DNA of 22,538 bases from Candidatus Methanofilum arcanum (GTDB taxonomy: Archaea > Halobacteriota > Methanomicrobia > Methanomicrobiales > Methanospirillaceae), in the NCBI GenBank assembly GCA_031285085.1, contig JAITWW010000038.1, positions 1-22,538 of the forward strand. The letters are read 5' to 3'. The number at the start of each line of letters is the position of its first letter. Within the stretch, counting starts at the first letter, position 1. The notes under the pieces were generated by a model that saw nothing but the letters and a program-made list of their open reading frames with translations, searched no databases and was not told the origin of the DNA. The translations under genes were made by a program, and so were the position numbers. This document shows positions 1 through 7,125 of the stretch, piece by piece.

Positions 1-51
1 TCAACGGAAGGTGCATTTGCGACGTGAGTGGACAAGCGGGCCACACAAAGA

Positions 52-131
52 ACGGCAGTTTGATCCCTCTCAAGCCATCTGACGAAGGAGGATGGCTTCA
101 AGGGAGGCGCGTCCTCGCCGTGCCTGGCGAG
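52..131. repeat. GC-rich structured repeat, left copy
   Basis: About 80 bp that recurs near the right end of the window (22111-22191) at roughly 80% identity by eye. Both copies start ACGG, then GTTTGATCCCTCTCAA, and end near CTGGCGAG or CTGACGAG. In this copy CCCTC (65-69) can pair with GGGAGG (102-107), GCCATC with GATGGC, and CTCGCC with GGCGAG, giving a closed multi-stem fold. It is much more GC-rich than the surrounding genes. It could be a REP-like dispersed repeat or a structured RNA. No protein reading frame is conserved between the copies. Confidence 0.7.
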
Positions 132-140
132 CTCTCGAAT

Positions 141-198
141 CATCCTGACAAAGTCATGATGGCTAACGGGCAGGCGCGTCCTCGCCGTGCTTGGCGAG
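141..198. repeat. Partial tandem copy of the left repeat, overlapping mfnF 3' end
   Basis: This segment repeats positions about 76-131 of the left repeat: CATC, GACAAAG, GATGGCT, then GGGCAGGCGCGTCCTCGCCG and GTGCTTGGCGAG. The shared 3' part is nearly identical to 102-131, which suggests a local tandem duplication. Positions 163-198 of this copy are read in antisense as the last eleven codons and TAG stop of mfnF. Confidence 0.7.
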
Positions 199-1122
199 AA
201 GGGAAACCCCATATGCAGGAAGAGCATCTGCATACTCAGGGATGTGACATACAAAGCCGCGTTCGGTAAGCCATAATGAGAGCATTTTTGCACCAATACC
301 AGCACAGATAACCTCTGATGCTTGTGTTTGTGCACAGATACGTTCCACACCAGATACAATGATCTCCTTTTGACGTTCGATGAATGTCTTTGCTATCTGC
401 CTTGCTCCGTTTTCCCCAATTTCATCTGGATCAGCACATACAACACGAGACATTCTTCGAACACAGGACTCATAACTTGTATCCCCACCATCTGCACGCT
501 CACAAGTATAGAGATCTGGTGTGATTGTATCCATAATGAGGTGAGCATCAGCTGCATTTGAAAAGAACTCTGTACTTATCGCGGTGCTCACTCCATCAAG
601 TATAACCTCTGATATCAGTGTTGCAATCGGTGTTCGAAGCAGGCCAAGATAGAGAAGGTATCCATCCTGAAGTCGCTTAAGATCGGTATATCCGGTGAGT
701 TCATGTGCATTTTTGAGTGGAATGATATCTGTTGTTGTACTTCCAAAGTCAACGAGAACTGCTGAAGGAAACTCCTCACAGAATGCATCACATGCTGCAA
801 GCCAGTTTGCAGCAGCAAGCTCGATGCAGGGCTTTTTATGGAATGCTCCATCTATGCCATAAAACTGAGCATGGGGAAAGACAGAAAGGACTTCAGAGAC
901 GATAAAAGAGATACCCTCCATCTTTGATGAGAAGGAATCAGCAAGCTCTCCACTCATTACCACTGCTACCTTCTGTGCGGGAATATATGGTCTTAATATC
1001 TCTTGTATAGGAGATTCCCTCCAGAGTGGGCAGTAATGGAGATCTACCACATCGCCGGTAAAAACCTTCAGATTTGCGCCTCCAATGTCAATTCCAAGGA
1101 TGGGATGTATATTTTGTTTCAT
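163..1122 (-). CDS. mfnF: MfnF, methanofuran biosynthesis APMF-glutamate synthase (ASKHA fold)
   Basis: Recognised as MfnF, a hydantoinase/oxoprolinase-like ASKHA protein. In the methanofuran pathway it joins the diphosphate-activated aminomethylfuran to gamma-glutamyltyramine to make the (aminomethyl)furan-phenoxymethyl intermediate of this cytoplasmic C1 carrier. Visible motifs are the N-terminal phosphate-1 loop GIDIGGANLK (about residues 10-19), the phosphate-2 motif VDFGSTTTD (about 124-132) and the late glycine-rich CAGIGAK. The length of 319 residues fits the family. The ATG overlaps the stop of mfnD as ATGA, so the two are very likely co-transcribed and translationally coupled. Oddity: the C-terminal residues LAKHGEDAPAR are encoded by a GC-rich dispersed repeat, so the native tail may have been replaced or extended. 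Function is inferred from family. Confidence 0.88.
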   Translation of the reverse strand: MKQNIHPILGIDIGGANLKVFTGDVVDLHYCPLWRESPIQEILRPYIPAQKVAVVMSGELADSFSSKMEGISFIVSEVLSVFPHAQFYGIDGAFHKKPCIELAAANWLAACDAFCEEFPSAVLVDFGSTTTDIIPLKNAHELTGYTDLKRLQDGYLLYLGLLRTPIATLISEVILDGVSTAISTEFFSNAADAHLIMDTITPDLYTCERADGGDTSYESCVRRMSRVVCADPDEIGENGARQIAKTFIERQKEIIVSGVERICAQTQASEVICAGIGAKMLSLWLTERGFVCHIPEYADALPAYGVSLLAKHGEDAPAR

Positions 1123-2036
1123 CTTGAAATCCCATCGATGATACTGATATTTCCGCTTTTATCAAATTTCACATGATGTGTGTGGGTTACTGGTTCCATT
1201 TTTTTTCCATATGAGGCGTCAAGAATGAGTTCTCCAATATTTTCTGATATGCTGCATGCAATACCGATGATGCTTCCTGTTGGGCGGGGATTCACATCTA
1301 CAACAACAATTCTCTCAGGAGAAACAATAAGATCGATTCCGATATATCCCTGGCAGCCTAGCGCAAGTCCTGTCTTTTGTGCCACCGATACGATCTCATG
1401 GTGACGAGGGTGAGATATTGGGGTCTCACCTCCAAAGTATCCAAACTGTCCACCATCTAATATTCGAATATCCTGGCGATTTACTGCAAGAAGAAGTGAT
1501 TCATTGCCTGAGTAATACAGGCAGATCTCACCAGTGATTCTGCTACCAATAAGGCTCACACTCAGGTGTTCACCCTCGATGTACTCCTGCCCAAACTGAG
1601 TGAGTTCTGGTTCTTTGTCTGCATACCACATGTTGAGCGCACCAGCTCCACTTATCTCTTTGATGACGCGTTTTCCACTTGTTATTTCGCGTGGGACATC
1701 AATTCCCTGTCCTAGAAGGATACTCGCGCTTTTTTGTTTGTTGGCACAGAGCGCGACAGAAATCGAGTTGCAGCCAATGTTTCTGCATACACTTTCGAGC
1801 GCCTTTGTGTACGAAAAAAGCAAGTCATCGGGAGCAATGACAAGTCCATTGTCACAGCTTGGTCCAAGACGGAGGATCTCACTTTCAAACTCAGCTCCTG
1901 GTGTTGGGGAGTGAACAGTGTGACCCACTTGTTCGAAGCTTTTTTGTAATGTAGAGAGCATTGCCCTTCCTTCTAAAGCAAGAGAGGGATCTATTTCAGC
2001 ATAATGGCTTGCGTACTCTGCCAACAATATATTCAT
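1119..2036 (-). CDS. mfnD: MfnD, tyramine--L-glutamate ligase (ATP-grasp)
   Basis: ATP-grasp ligase of 305 residues matching MfnD, which uses ATP to form gamma-glutamyltyramine from tyramine and glutamate in methanofuran synthesis. The sequence shows EYIEGEHLSVSLIG (substrate and ATP-side strand, mid-protein), QGYIGIDLIV (about 228-237) and the metal/ATP-binding end VDVNPRPTGS (about 246-255). The start MNILLAEYASHY is the only in-frame choice that keeps the N-terminal domain. Its stop overlaps the mfnF start by four bases, so the two consecutive pathway steps sit in one operon. It is divergent from surE across about 70 bp, which must hold both promoters. Assignment to MfnD rather than another ATP-grasp amide ligase is supported mainly by pairing with mfnF. 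Confidence 0.87.
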   Translation of the reverse strand: MNILLAEYASHYAEIDPSLALEGRAMLSTLQKSFEQVGHTVHSPTPGAEFESEILRLGPSCDNGLVIAPDDLLFSYTKALESVCRNIGCNSISVALCANKQKSASILLGQGIDVPREITSGKRVIKEISGAGALNMWYADKEPELTQFGQEYIEGEHLSVSLIGSRITGEICLYYSGNESLLLAVNRQDIRILDGGQFGYFGGETPISHPRHHEIVSVAQKTGLALGCQGYIGIDLIVSPERIVVVDVNPRPTGSIIGIACSISENIGELILDASYGKKMEPVTHTHHVKFDKSGNISIIDGISR

Positions 2037-2104
2037 TCTGCATTGATGGGATCATGAAGTATTAAGACTTAGTGTACTCAAGTGTTCTATGCAAGGTTCC
2101 ATTC

Positions 2105-2908
2105 ATGACAGAGCAGTCACGTTTTCCACCCCGTCCTCGCATTTTGCTTACAAATGATGATGGTATCAGTTCGGACACACTTTGGGCAACATATCAAGCA
2201 CTTCAGCGTATTGGAGATGTGCTTGTCTGTGCTCCTGCAACACAGCAGAGCGCAGTTGGAAGGTCTCTTTCTATTTTCAAGCCGCTTCGTGTTCATGAGG
2301 TTATGATGCATGATGTTGTTTCATATGCTGTTGAAGGAAGTCCTACAGATAGTGTTGTTATTGGGCTGTTTGCCCTGAAATGGAATCCAGATCTTGTGGT
2401 ATCAGGAACAAATATCGGTGAAAATCTCTCTTGTGAAGCAGTAACAACATCGGGAACGATTGGTGCAGCACTTGAAGCAGCAAATCACGGCGTGCCAGCG
2501 ATTGCATTTTCTTTGCAGGTATTAGATCAGGGTGCAAAGTTTTCAGATCCCCGTCAGCAGGAGAGGAAGTTTGATGAGGTTACAACGGTAGTTGAGGATG
2601 TTGTACGTCGTGTAATGACGCAGGGGTTTCCAAGTGGTGTTCATGTGCTGAATGTGAATATTCCTCATATCATTACTGGTGCATATGAGGTTACAACTCT
2701 TGCTCATAAGTTGTTTCAGACTGATGTAGAGATGCGTCATGACCCCAGAGGAAGGGAGTATTTTTGGCTTACGGGGCCACTTATCAAAGAAGCACCAAAA
2801 GGAACAGATATATATGCAGTAAATCAGGGAAATATCTCAATCACACCTCTAACAATTGACTGCACCGCAAGAGGAAGAGAAGAGGCGGTTTTAGAGTTGT
2901 TTTTATGA
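2105..2908 (+). CDS. surE: 5'/3'-nucleotidase SurE
   Basis: SurE is a cytoplasmic metal-dependent phosphatase that releases phosphate from nucleoside monophosphates, a housekeeping or stress role. The N-terminal signature RILLTNDDGISSDTLW carries the metal-binding Asp-Asp pair. The Asn/Ser metal and phosphate site appears in VVSGTNIGENL, followed by SGTIGAALEA, both typical of the family. I chose ATG 2105 (MTEQSRFPPRPRILL) over the upstream in-frame ATG 2072 because family members begin only about 10-15 residues before ILLTNDDG. The length from this start, 267 residues, is normal. It is transcribed divergently from mfnD and followed by a strong hairpin. Confidence 0.93.
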   Translation: MTEQSRFPPRPRILLTNDDGISSDTLWATYQALQRIGDVLVCAPATQQSAVGRSLSIFKPLRVHEVMMHDVVSYAVEGSPTDSVVIGLFALKWNPDLVVSGTNIGENLSCEAVTTSGTIGAALEAANHGVPAIAFSLQVLDQGAKFSDPRQQERKFDEVTTVVEDVVRRVMTQGFPSGVHVLNVNIPHIITGAYEVTTLAHKLFQTDVEMRHDPRGREYFWLTGPLIKEAPKGTDIYAVNQGNISITPLTIDCTARGREEAVLELFL

Positions 2909-2947
2909 GAGAATGTAATGTGCTCAGCTGACATTCGAAGTGAACAC

Positions 2948-2964
2948 GGGAATCAGTGATTCCC
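2948..2964. terminator. Perfect hairpin downstream of surE
   Basis: GGGAATC-AGT-GATTCCC forms a 7-bp perfect stem with a 3-base spacer, 40 bases after the surE stop. A weak T-containing tract follows (TAATCTCATTTT). It may end the surE transcript, and is symmetric enough to act on both strands. Confidence 0.45.
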
Positions 2965-2974
2965 TAATCTCATT

Positions 2975-3091
2975 TTATGAATATACAATATAAAAGACTG
3001 CATTCGTACATTGATTAAGGAAACTATATATTACAACATCAAGAGATAGCAGTTTTTTTACCTCATCTTGACGTATCTCGCGAACTTCCAT
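2975..3091 (-). pseudogene. N-terminal fragment of a GNAT acetyltransferase
   Basis: Reading from ATG 3091 on the minus strand gives MEVREIRQDEVKKLLSL, which matches the first 17 residues of the intact acetyltransferase at 10672-11109 (MEIREIYQDELPKLLALY) at most positions. After codon 17 the similarity stops abruptly and the frame ends at a TAA at 2975-2977. No acetyl-CoA-binding region follows. This is the stub of a related gene whose body has been deleted, probably during the rearrangements that brought in the neighbouring toxin-antitoxin remnant. The match is short but is in register from the start codon. Confidence 0.6.
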
Positions 3092-3312
3092 AATGGGTAG
3101 ATTCCTTTTCTTTTACCATGCTATGGGATAGGATAGGAAGGCTAATCATATTGATTTTTTGTGTAAATAGATCAAACGAAACCTACCTGCTTACAAGTGG
3201 ATACATGCAGCATGATTATTATGGGAACTGGAGTCTTATAAACGGAAAGTTTACTATATATACAAACAGAATTGGGTGTGTATATTCAATCTTTCGAGCA
3301 TGGTGAGCAGCA

Positions 3313-3744
3313 TTGAGAATTTATATGGATGCCTGTTGCTTCAATTGACCAGAGGATGACCAATACCAAGATCGTATTCGCATCGAAACTGACGCAATAA
3401 GAACAATTTTACTAAGATGTAAACGAGGGTCGTGTGTTTTAGTAGGAAGTGACATATTGGAATACGAACTGAATGCAAACCCTTCATTTGAAAAGATGCA
3501 AAAAGCCTTTTTGCTGTATTTGATTGCAAATGAGCGAGGGCGTATATCTAATGAGGTACGAATTAGGGCGAAAAGTTTTGAGAGTCAGGGGTTGGCAGCA
3601 TTTGATAGTTTGCACCTCGCAATGGCAGAATGTTTGCATGTTGATATATTATTGTCAATTGATGATGATTTCATCAAGATGTCAGTTAAAATGAATGCAA
3701 AAGTTATAGTAATGAATCCTGTAGATTGGCTCATGGAGGTTTAA
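3313..3744 (+). pseudogene. PIN-domain toxin (VapC-like) interrupted by one TGA
   Basis: From TTG 3313 (preceded by GGTGAG at 3302-3307) the frame reads MRIYMDACCFN, then TGA at 3346-3348, then PEDDQYQDRIRIETDAI and onward without further breaks to the stop at 3744. PIN proteins of this subfamily normally read CLNRPFDDQ here, so the TGA most likely arose from a CGA Arg codon by one C-to-T change. All PIN acidic residues are still encoded: Asp in MDACC, Glu in SDILEYEL, Asp in FDSLHLAMAE and Asp in LLSIDDDF. Internal TTG 3457 could restart translation but would lack the first catalytic Asp. PIN toxins are usually ribonucleases. The next gene starts one base after the stop and is probably its partner. 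The gene seems recently inactivated. Confidence 0.8.
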
Positions 3745-3745
3745 A

Positions 3746-3949
3746 ATGGGTGAGACAAATAACACATATGATAGTATTGAACTTCAGAAGCGGGGTATCG
3801 CTGCACTCGTACGTGAATTGGGAGAGGTAGGTGCAATTAGTTTTCTCCATCTATATGATAGGGGTAGCGGAGATTACACGAAAGAGCGACATAACTACTT
3901 TAAGCATCTAAACGTAGATGAGATTTCAAGTGCCATAATGGAGAAGTAA
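3746..3949 (+). CDS. Small partner of PIN toxin, putative antitoxin
   Basis: A 67-residue protein with the pattern ELQKRGIAALVRELGEVG, then FLHLYDRGSGDYTKERH and a C-terminal LNVDEISSAIMEK. I recognise this as the type of about 70-residue protein commonly encoded next to PIN-domain genes in archaea and cyanobacteria, so antitoxin is the natural guess. No DNA-binding fold is obvious. ATG 3746 follows GGAGGT (3736-3741) inside the end of the PIN frame, showing translational coupling to the toxin gene. The reading frame is intact although the toxin carries a nonsense codon, consistent with loss of the toxin first. Toxin-before-partner order is the reverse of classic vapBC. Confidence 0.65.
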   Translation: MGETNNTYDSIELQKRGIAALVRELGEVGAISFLHLYDRGSGDYTKERHNYFKHLNVDEISSAIMEK

Positions 3950-4317
3950 GCGGTGAATAGCATTACAGCATTACTAATGCAGGATTTGCTTTTCCACGAT
4001 CATGTGTCCGATTTCAAAATAGGTGACGCACATCGCTAAATCTGCGGTACGTCCGAGATGTACCCTGTTCAATCAATGTCGTCAACTTAAGGTGACGAGT
4101 ATAATAAAATTATAATAAAAATGTTCTTTTTGAGATGTTGTTCTCCTTTTCCTTCCCTTATTTTTTCCAGATCCTGTTTTCAGTAGAAATTAATTAAATA
4201 TTTTTTACAATATTGATGATTTATTTTGTGTCTTGGTGAATAAAATGGTAAAAGATGGAAAACTTCCGCTCATTTCCTTCCAAAACTCCTTTCATTCACT
4301 TTTTGAACAGCGCAGAA
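3950..4317. other. Intergenic AT-rich region with a palindrome and a solitary inverted-repeat end
   Basis: No convincing gene. It contains an imperfect palindrome GGTAC...GTACC at 4046-4064. Next is the 17-base sequence CAATGTCGTCAACTTAA at 4074-4090, identical to the inverted complement of the right end of the MITE-like element at 16936-17174. No opposing end was found to the right, so it is a solo terminus or a relic. The rest is AT-rich with poly-T tracts. Confidence 0.5.
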
Positions 4318-4698
4318 TTATCGCAAAAATGATTTATATATATCGCAAAATTTTACTTTTCTCGGCTCTTTTCGTTCATTTTTGCGATTTTTCTTCACTT
4401 CGACAGGACGCTTTGCGATATCAGCAATGAACTCTTCAAAAAGGGTCATACGCCCATCTTTGTCAGGGTTGCTTAGCAACTCACTATAACGTTTGGAGAA
4501 TTTATTGATGGTGCGGCTTTCATTCGTGGTTTGTTTATGTTTATTTTTCTTCCCTTCGGTTTTTTCTGTAATAACCTCATCTGTAGCAAATTCCAGAGCA
4601 GCCATCATGTTTGCAATGTCAAGTTTCTCCCAAAAATCTTGATAAGGGCACCTCAAAAAACAGATGGTTCTTTGAATTACAAATTCAAAACACCACAT
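4318..4698 (-). CDS. Unrecognised Lys-rich protein, N-terminus overwritten by MITE-like element
   Basis: A 126-codon frame I do not recognise. The body (from about DFWEKLDIANMMAALEF) is mixed helical, then a strongly basic, Lys/Arg/Glu-rich C-terminus (KKNRKNERKEPRKVK). The first 17 or so codons lie inside the palindromic element at 4642-4721, so the apparent ATG 4698 comes from the element and not from the original gene. ATG 4608 (MMAALEF) is the first start outside it. Either a short gene begins there, or this is the 3' remnant of a longer gene cut by the insertion. A transposase fragment is possible, but no catalytic motif is visible. Confidence 0.35.
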   Translation of the reverse strand: MWCFEFVIQRTICFLRCPYQDFWEKLDIANMMAALEFATDEVITEKTEGKKNKHKQTTNESRTINKFSKRYSELLSNPDKDGRMTLFEEFIADIAKRPVEVKKNRKNERKEPRKVKFCDIYKSFLR

Positions 4699-4721
4699 GA
4701 GGTTTTTAGAGGTGCCCTTAT
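4642..4721. mobile_element. 80-bp palindromic MITE-like element
   Basis: Perfect 13-bp terminal inverted repeats ATAAGGGCACCTC (4642-4654) and its complement (4709-4721). The similarity continues inward with A/T-AAAAAC. The centre holds a second perfect palindrome, TTTGAATT-ACA-AATTCAAA (4671-4689). The ends resemble those of IS5-like elements, but no transposase is present, so it is non-autonomous or a deletion derivative. It ends one base before the stop codon of the adjacent acetyltransferase gene and could serve as that gene's transcription terminator. No clear target duplication is seen. Confidence 0.7.
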
Positions 4722-4722
4722 G

Positions 4723-5148
4723 TTATAGCTTTTTCTTATATCCTTTATTTTTTGCTGGGTGAAAACCAATTGACTCATAAAAGCCACAAGCATCTAATCG
4801 ATCAGCATCTGTCACAAGAATAACTTGGGTGCAGTTTCGTATCTTAGCCCGTTTTTCTAACTCCAAAAACAATGCTTTGCCAATGCCACGCCTACGGTAG
4901 GTACTGTCCACTACCATGTCTTCGACAACTAAAAACGACTCACAGTTTCCATATAACCCCATACATACGACCCCCATAACAGAACCAACTAATCTATCAT
5001 TTTCAAAACAGCCAAGGAGAATGTAGTTTTCCGACATCAATGGAAACTGTTGTTGCATTTTTTGCACATCTGATCTTTCGTTCCAAAACAAAAAATAAAG
5101 ATCAGCTAAAGACGCCATATCGTCTTTCGTTAATTCCTTTATAAGCAT
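4723..5148 (-). CDS. GNAT-family N-acetyltransferase
   Basis: A 141-residue acetyl-CoA-dependent acetyltransferase of unknown substrate. The core GNAT motif A is plain: FLVVEDMVVDSTYRRRGIGK (about residues 72-91), with the RRRGIGKA pyrophosphate-binding loop. Motif B follows in ACGFYESIGFHP (about 121-132). The N-terminus LIKELTKDDMASLADLYFLFW is the usual beta1-alpha1 segment. ATG 5148 gives a full-length domain. The stop codon lies immediately beside the MITE-like element, whose insertion may have trimmed the extreme C-terminus (KNKGYKKKL). It stands alone between serA and the rearranged region. Confidence 0.85.
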   Translation of the reverse strand: MLIKELTKDDMASLADLYFLFWNERSDVQKMQQQFPLMSENYILLGCFENDRLVGSVMGVVCMGLYGNCESFLVVEDMVVDSTYRRRGIGKALFLELEKRAKIRNCTQVILVTDADRLDACGFYESIGFHPAKNKGYKKKL

Positions 5149-5310
5149 AATATATAGAGACTAATACTTCTATTTTGTAAATTTCTACTCTGTGAGGAAA
5201 AGTTAATTCCCTTATTGAAAAGCCTCAAAAATGATTTATTCTTGACCACACAACTCACAACACTGCATCAAAAGAAAAGAGATATTCATAAAGCAGGAAT
5301 CAGATTCCAA

Positions 5311-6915
5311 TCATATCTTTGCATATTGTGCAGTTCGAATACCTGGGAACGAACGCATCTTCAAAAGATCCTCTTCAGACACCTCACTATCAATGGTCAG
5401 GACCATAATAGCTTCTTCTCCCGCTTTTAATCGTCCAACCTGCATGCCAGCAATATTGATACTACGCTCACCAAGAAGTGTTGCAAACCTTCCAATAACA
5501 CCAGGCTTATCCTGATGCCTTGAAATAATCACATCCCCTTGAGGAATCATATCCATACCATACCCAGCAATTGACACAATACGCCCGCCAAGTTCTCCTT
5601 TATACCGCACAGAACCTTGCATCTCAAGCTCACCGGAATCTGTTGTCAGCGTGACTGAGATAAGATTTCGATACCCACTTGACTCCTCAGTCACCTTTTC
5701 AGAAACAATGATGCCACGTTCCTTTGCAATAATGGGTGCATTAATGGTATTAATAGGACCAACCAGAATAGGATCCAACATCCCTTTGAGAATCATAGCA
5801 GTAATATGCTTCGTAGAAGAGCCAATGCCAACCAGCTCTCCACCATAGGTAACATCACATCGACGCACACTTCCATCCACGATCTGAATCAGGAGTTTTC
5901 CCATTCGTTCTCCAAGATCTGAAAACGGCGTAATCGTCTCACGATGTTCTGCCGGAATAAATGGAGCATTCACAACAGAACTCGCCTCACCACCATCAAA
6001 CACAGAAAGACACTGCTTTGCAACAGAGATTGCAACATTTTTCTGGGCCTCAACTGTACTTGCACCAAGATGAGGAGTAGTAATGATCTTATCCTGCTTC
6101 AGCAGGGGGCAGTCTGCAGCTGGAGGCTCATCCTCAAACACATCTATCGCAGCTCCGCCAACCTTTCCAGATGCAACCGCATCTGCGAGTGCCTGCTCAT
6201 CAATGATACCACCACGTGCGCAGTTAATAATGCAAACACCATCTTTCATGGTCTGAATAGAAGTAGCATTCACAAGATGCTTGGTCTCCTTCATCAAAGG
6301 AGTGTGGACGGTAATAATATCAGCCTGGGTAAACAACTCCTCAAGGGACATCCCTTCAATGCCCATCTCAGCAGCCTTTTCCTTACTGATAAATGGATCA
6401 TATCCGATAATACGCATATTAAACGAAGCTGCTCGTCGTCCAACCTCACGACCGATACGTCCAAGCCCTACAATACCAAGAGTTTTTTCATTGAGCTCCA
6501 TACCCATGAACTTAGAACGCTTCCACTCACCAGCACGCATTGAGGCACAGGCCTGAGGAATATTTCGGCATAATGAAAGTATCATTGCCATAGTGTGCTC
6601 AGTTGCTGCAAGGGTGTTTCCTTCTGGTGCATTTGCAACGACAATACCTGCCTTACTTGCAGCATCCATATCGATATTATCGACACCTGCTCCAGCACGC
6701 CCAATAAACTTGAGATTCGTACCTGCCTCGATAATCTTACTTGTTACCTGGGTTCCAGATCTCACAAGGAGGGCGTCAAACTCTCCAATAATCTCACATA
6801 AAGCATCTTCAGATAAACCGGTCTTCACCGTAACATCTGCTTTTCCATCTAATATTGCAAGCCCTTCACTGGCTAATTCATCAGAGATCAGGATCTTTTT
6901 TGTCACAGTACTCAT
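5311..6915 (-). CDS. serA: D-3-phosphoglycerate dehydrogenase (long form with ASB and ACT domains)
   Basis: Oxidises 3-phosphoglycerate to phosphohydroxypyruvate with NAD, the first step of serine synthesis. Motifs include FIGRAGAGVDNID, the Rossmann loop GIVGLGRIGREVGRR (about 142-156 from the chosen start), CARGGIIDE with the catalytic-region Arg, and TTPHLGAST with the catalytic His. An ASB domain and a C-terminal ACT domain (ISRHQDKPGVIGRFATLLG) follow, the usual site for serine feedback. ATG 6915 (MSTVTKKILISDEL) is preferred over the in-frame ATG 6951. A TATA-like CTTAAATG lies at 6949-6956, which would place the upstream ATG before the transcript start. The 534-residue length is normal. 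It appears monocistronic with a very short leader. Confidence 0.95.
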   Translation of the reverse strand: MSTVTKKILISDELASEGLAILDGKADVTVKTGLSEDALCEIIGEFDALLVRSGTQVTSKIIEAGTNLKFIGRAGAGVDNIDMDAASKAGIVVANAPEGNTLAATEHTMAMILSLCRNIPQACASMRAGEWKRSKFMGMELNEKTLGIVGLGRIGREVGRRAASFNMRIIGYDPFISKEKAAEMGIEGMSLEELFTQADIITVHTPLMKETKHLVNATSIQTMKDGVCIINCARGGIIDEQALADAVASGKVGGAAIDVFEDEPPAADCPLLKQDKIITTPHLGASTVEAQKNVAISVAKQCLSVFDGGEASSVVNAPFIPAEHRETITPFSDLGERMGKLLIQIVDGSVRRCDVTYGGELVGIGSSTKHITAMILKGMLDPILVGPINTINAPIIAKERGIIVSEKVTEESSGYRNLISVTLTTDSGELEMQGSVRYKGELGGRIVSIAGYGMDMIPQGDVIISRHQDKPGVIGRFATLLGERSINIAGMQVGRLKAGEEAIMVLTIDSEVSEEDLLKMRSFPGIRTAQYAKI

Positions 6916-6948
6916 ACATATGTGCCGTTTGGAGCACTTGATGTTTAT

Positions 6949-6956
6949 CATTTAAG
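6949..6956 (-). promoter_or_regulatory. Probable TATA box of serA
   Basis: Minus-strand CTTAAATG. A transcript starting about 25 bases downstream would begin near 6925, leaving a leader of about ten bases before ATG 6915. Placement is inferred from archaeal promoter spacing. Confidence 0.5.
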
Positions 6957-7125
6957 CAATAGGCTCTCTGCATTTCTATGGTGATATGAGTGGAGAAAGA
7001 GATTACAAAGAAACCCTCCATTTGCCACTATTAGATAATTAAATTAGTAAAAGTTCCAAAAATAGATAAAATATCTTTAAAAGAGGAATTTATTTATTGA
7101 ATGAAGCTCCAAGATACTAAGTGAT

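Noticed and set aside
3118..3306. 62-codon forward frame as a gene
   Set aside because: No ribosome-binding site, motif or sensible composition; it lies in the decayed region.
3346..3348. TGA in the PIN gene read as selenocysteine
   Set aside because: The family has Arg at this place, no selenoprotein context exists, and a CGA-to-TGA change explains it.
5944..6543. 199-codon frame antisense to serA
   Set aside because: Shadow of a highly conserved gene; Cys/Ser/Asn-rich composition typical of antisense reading.
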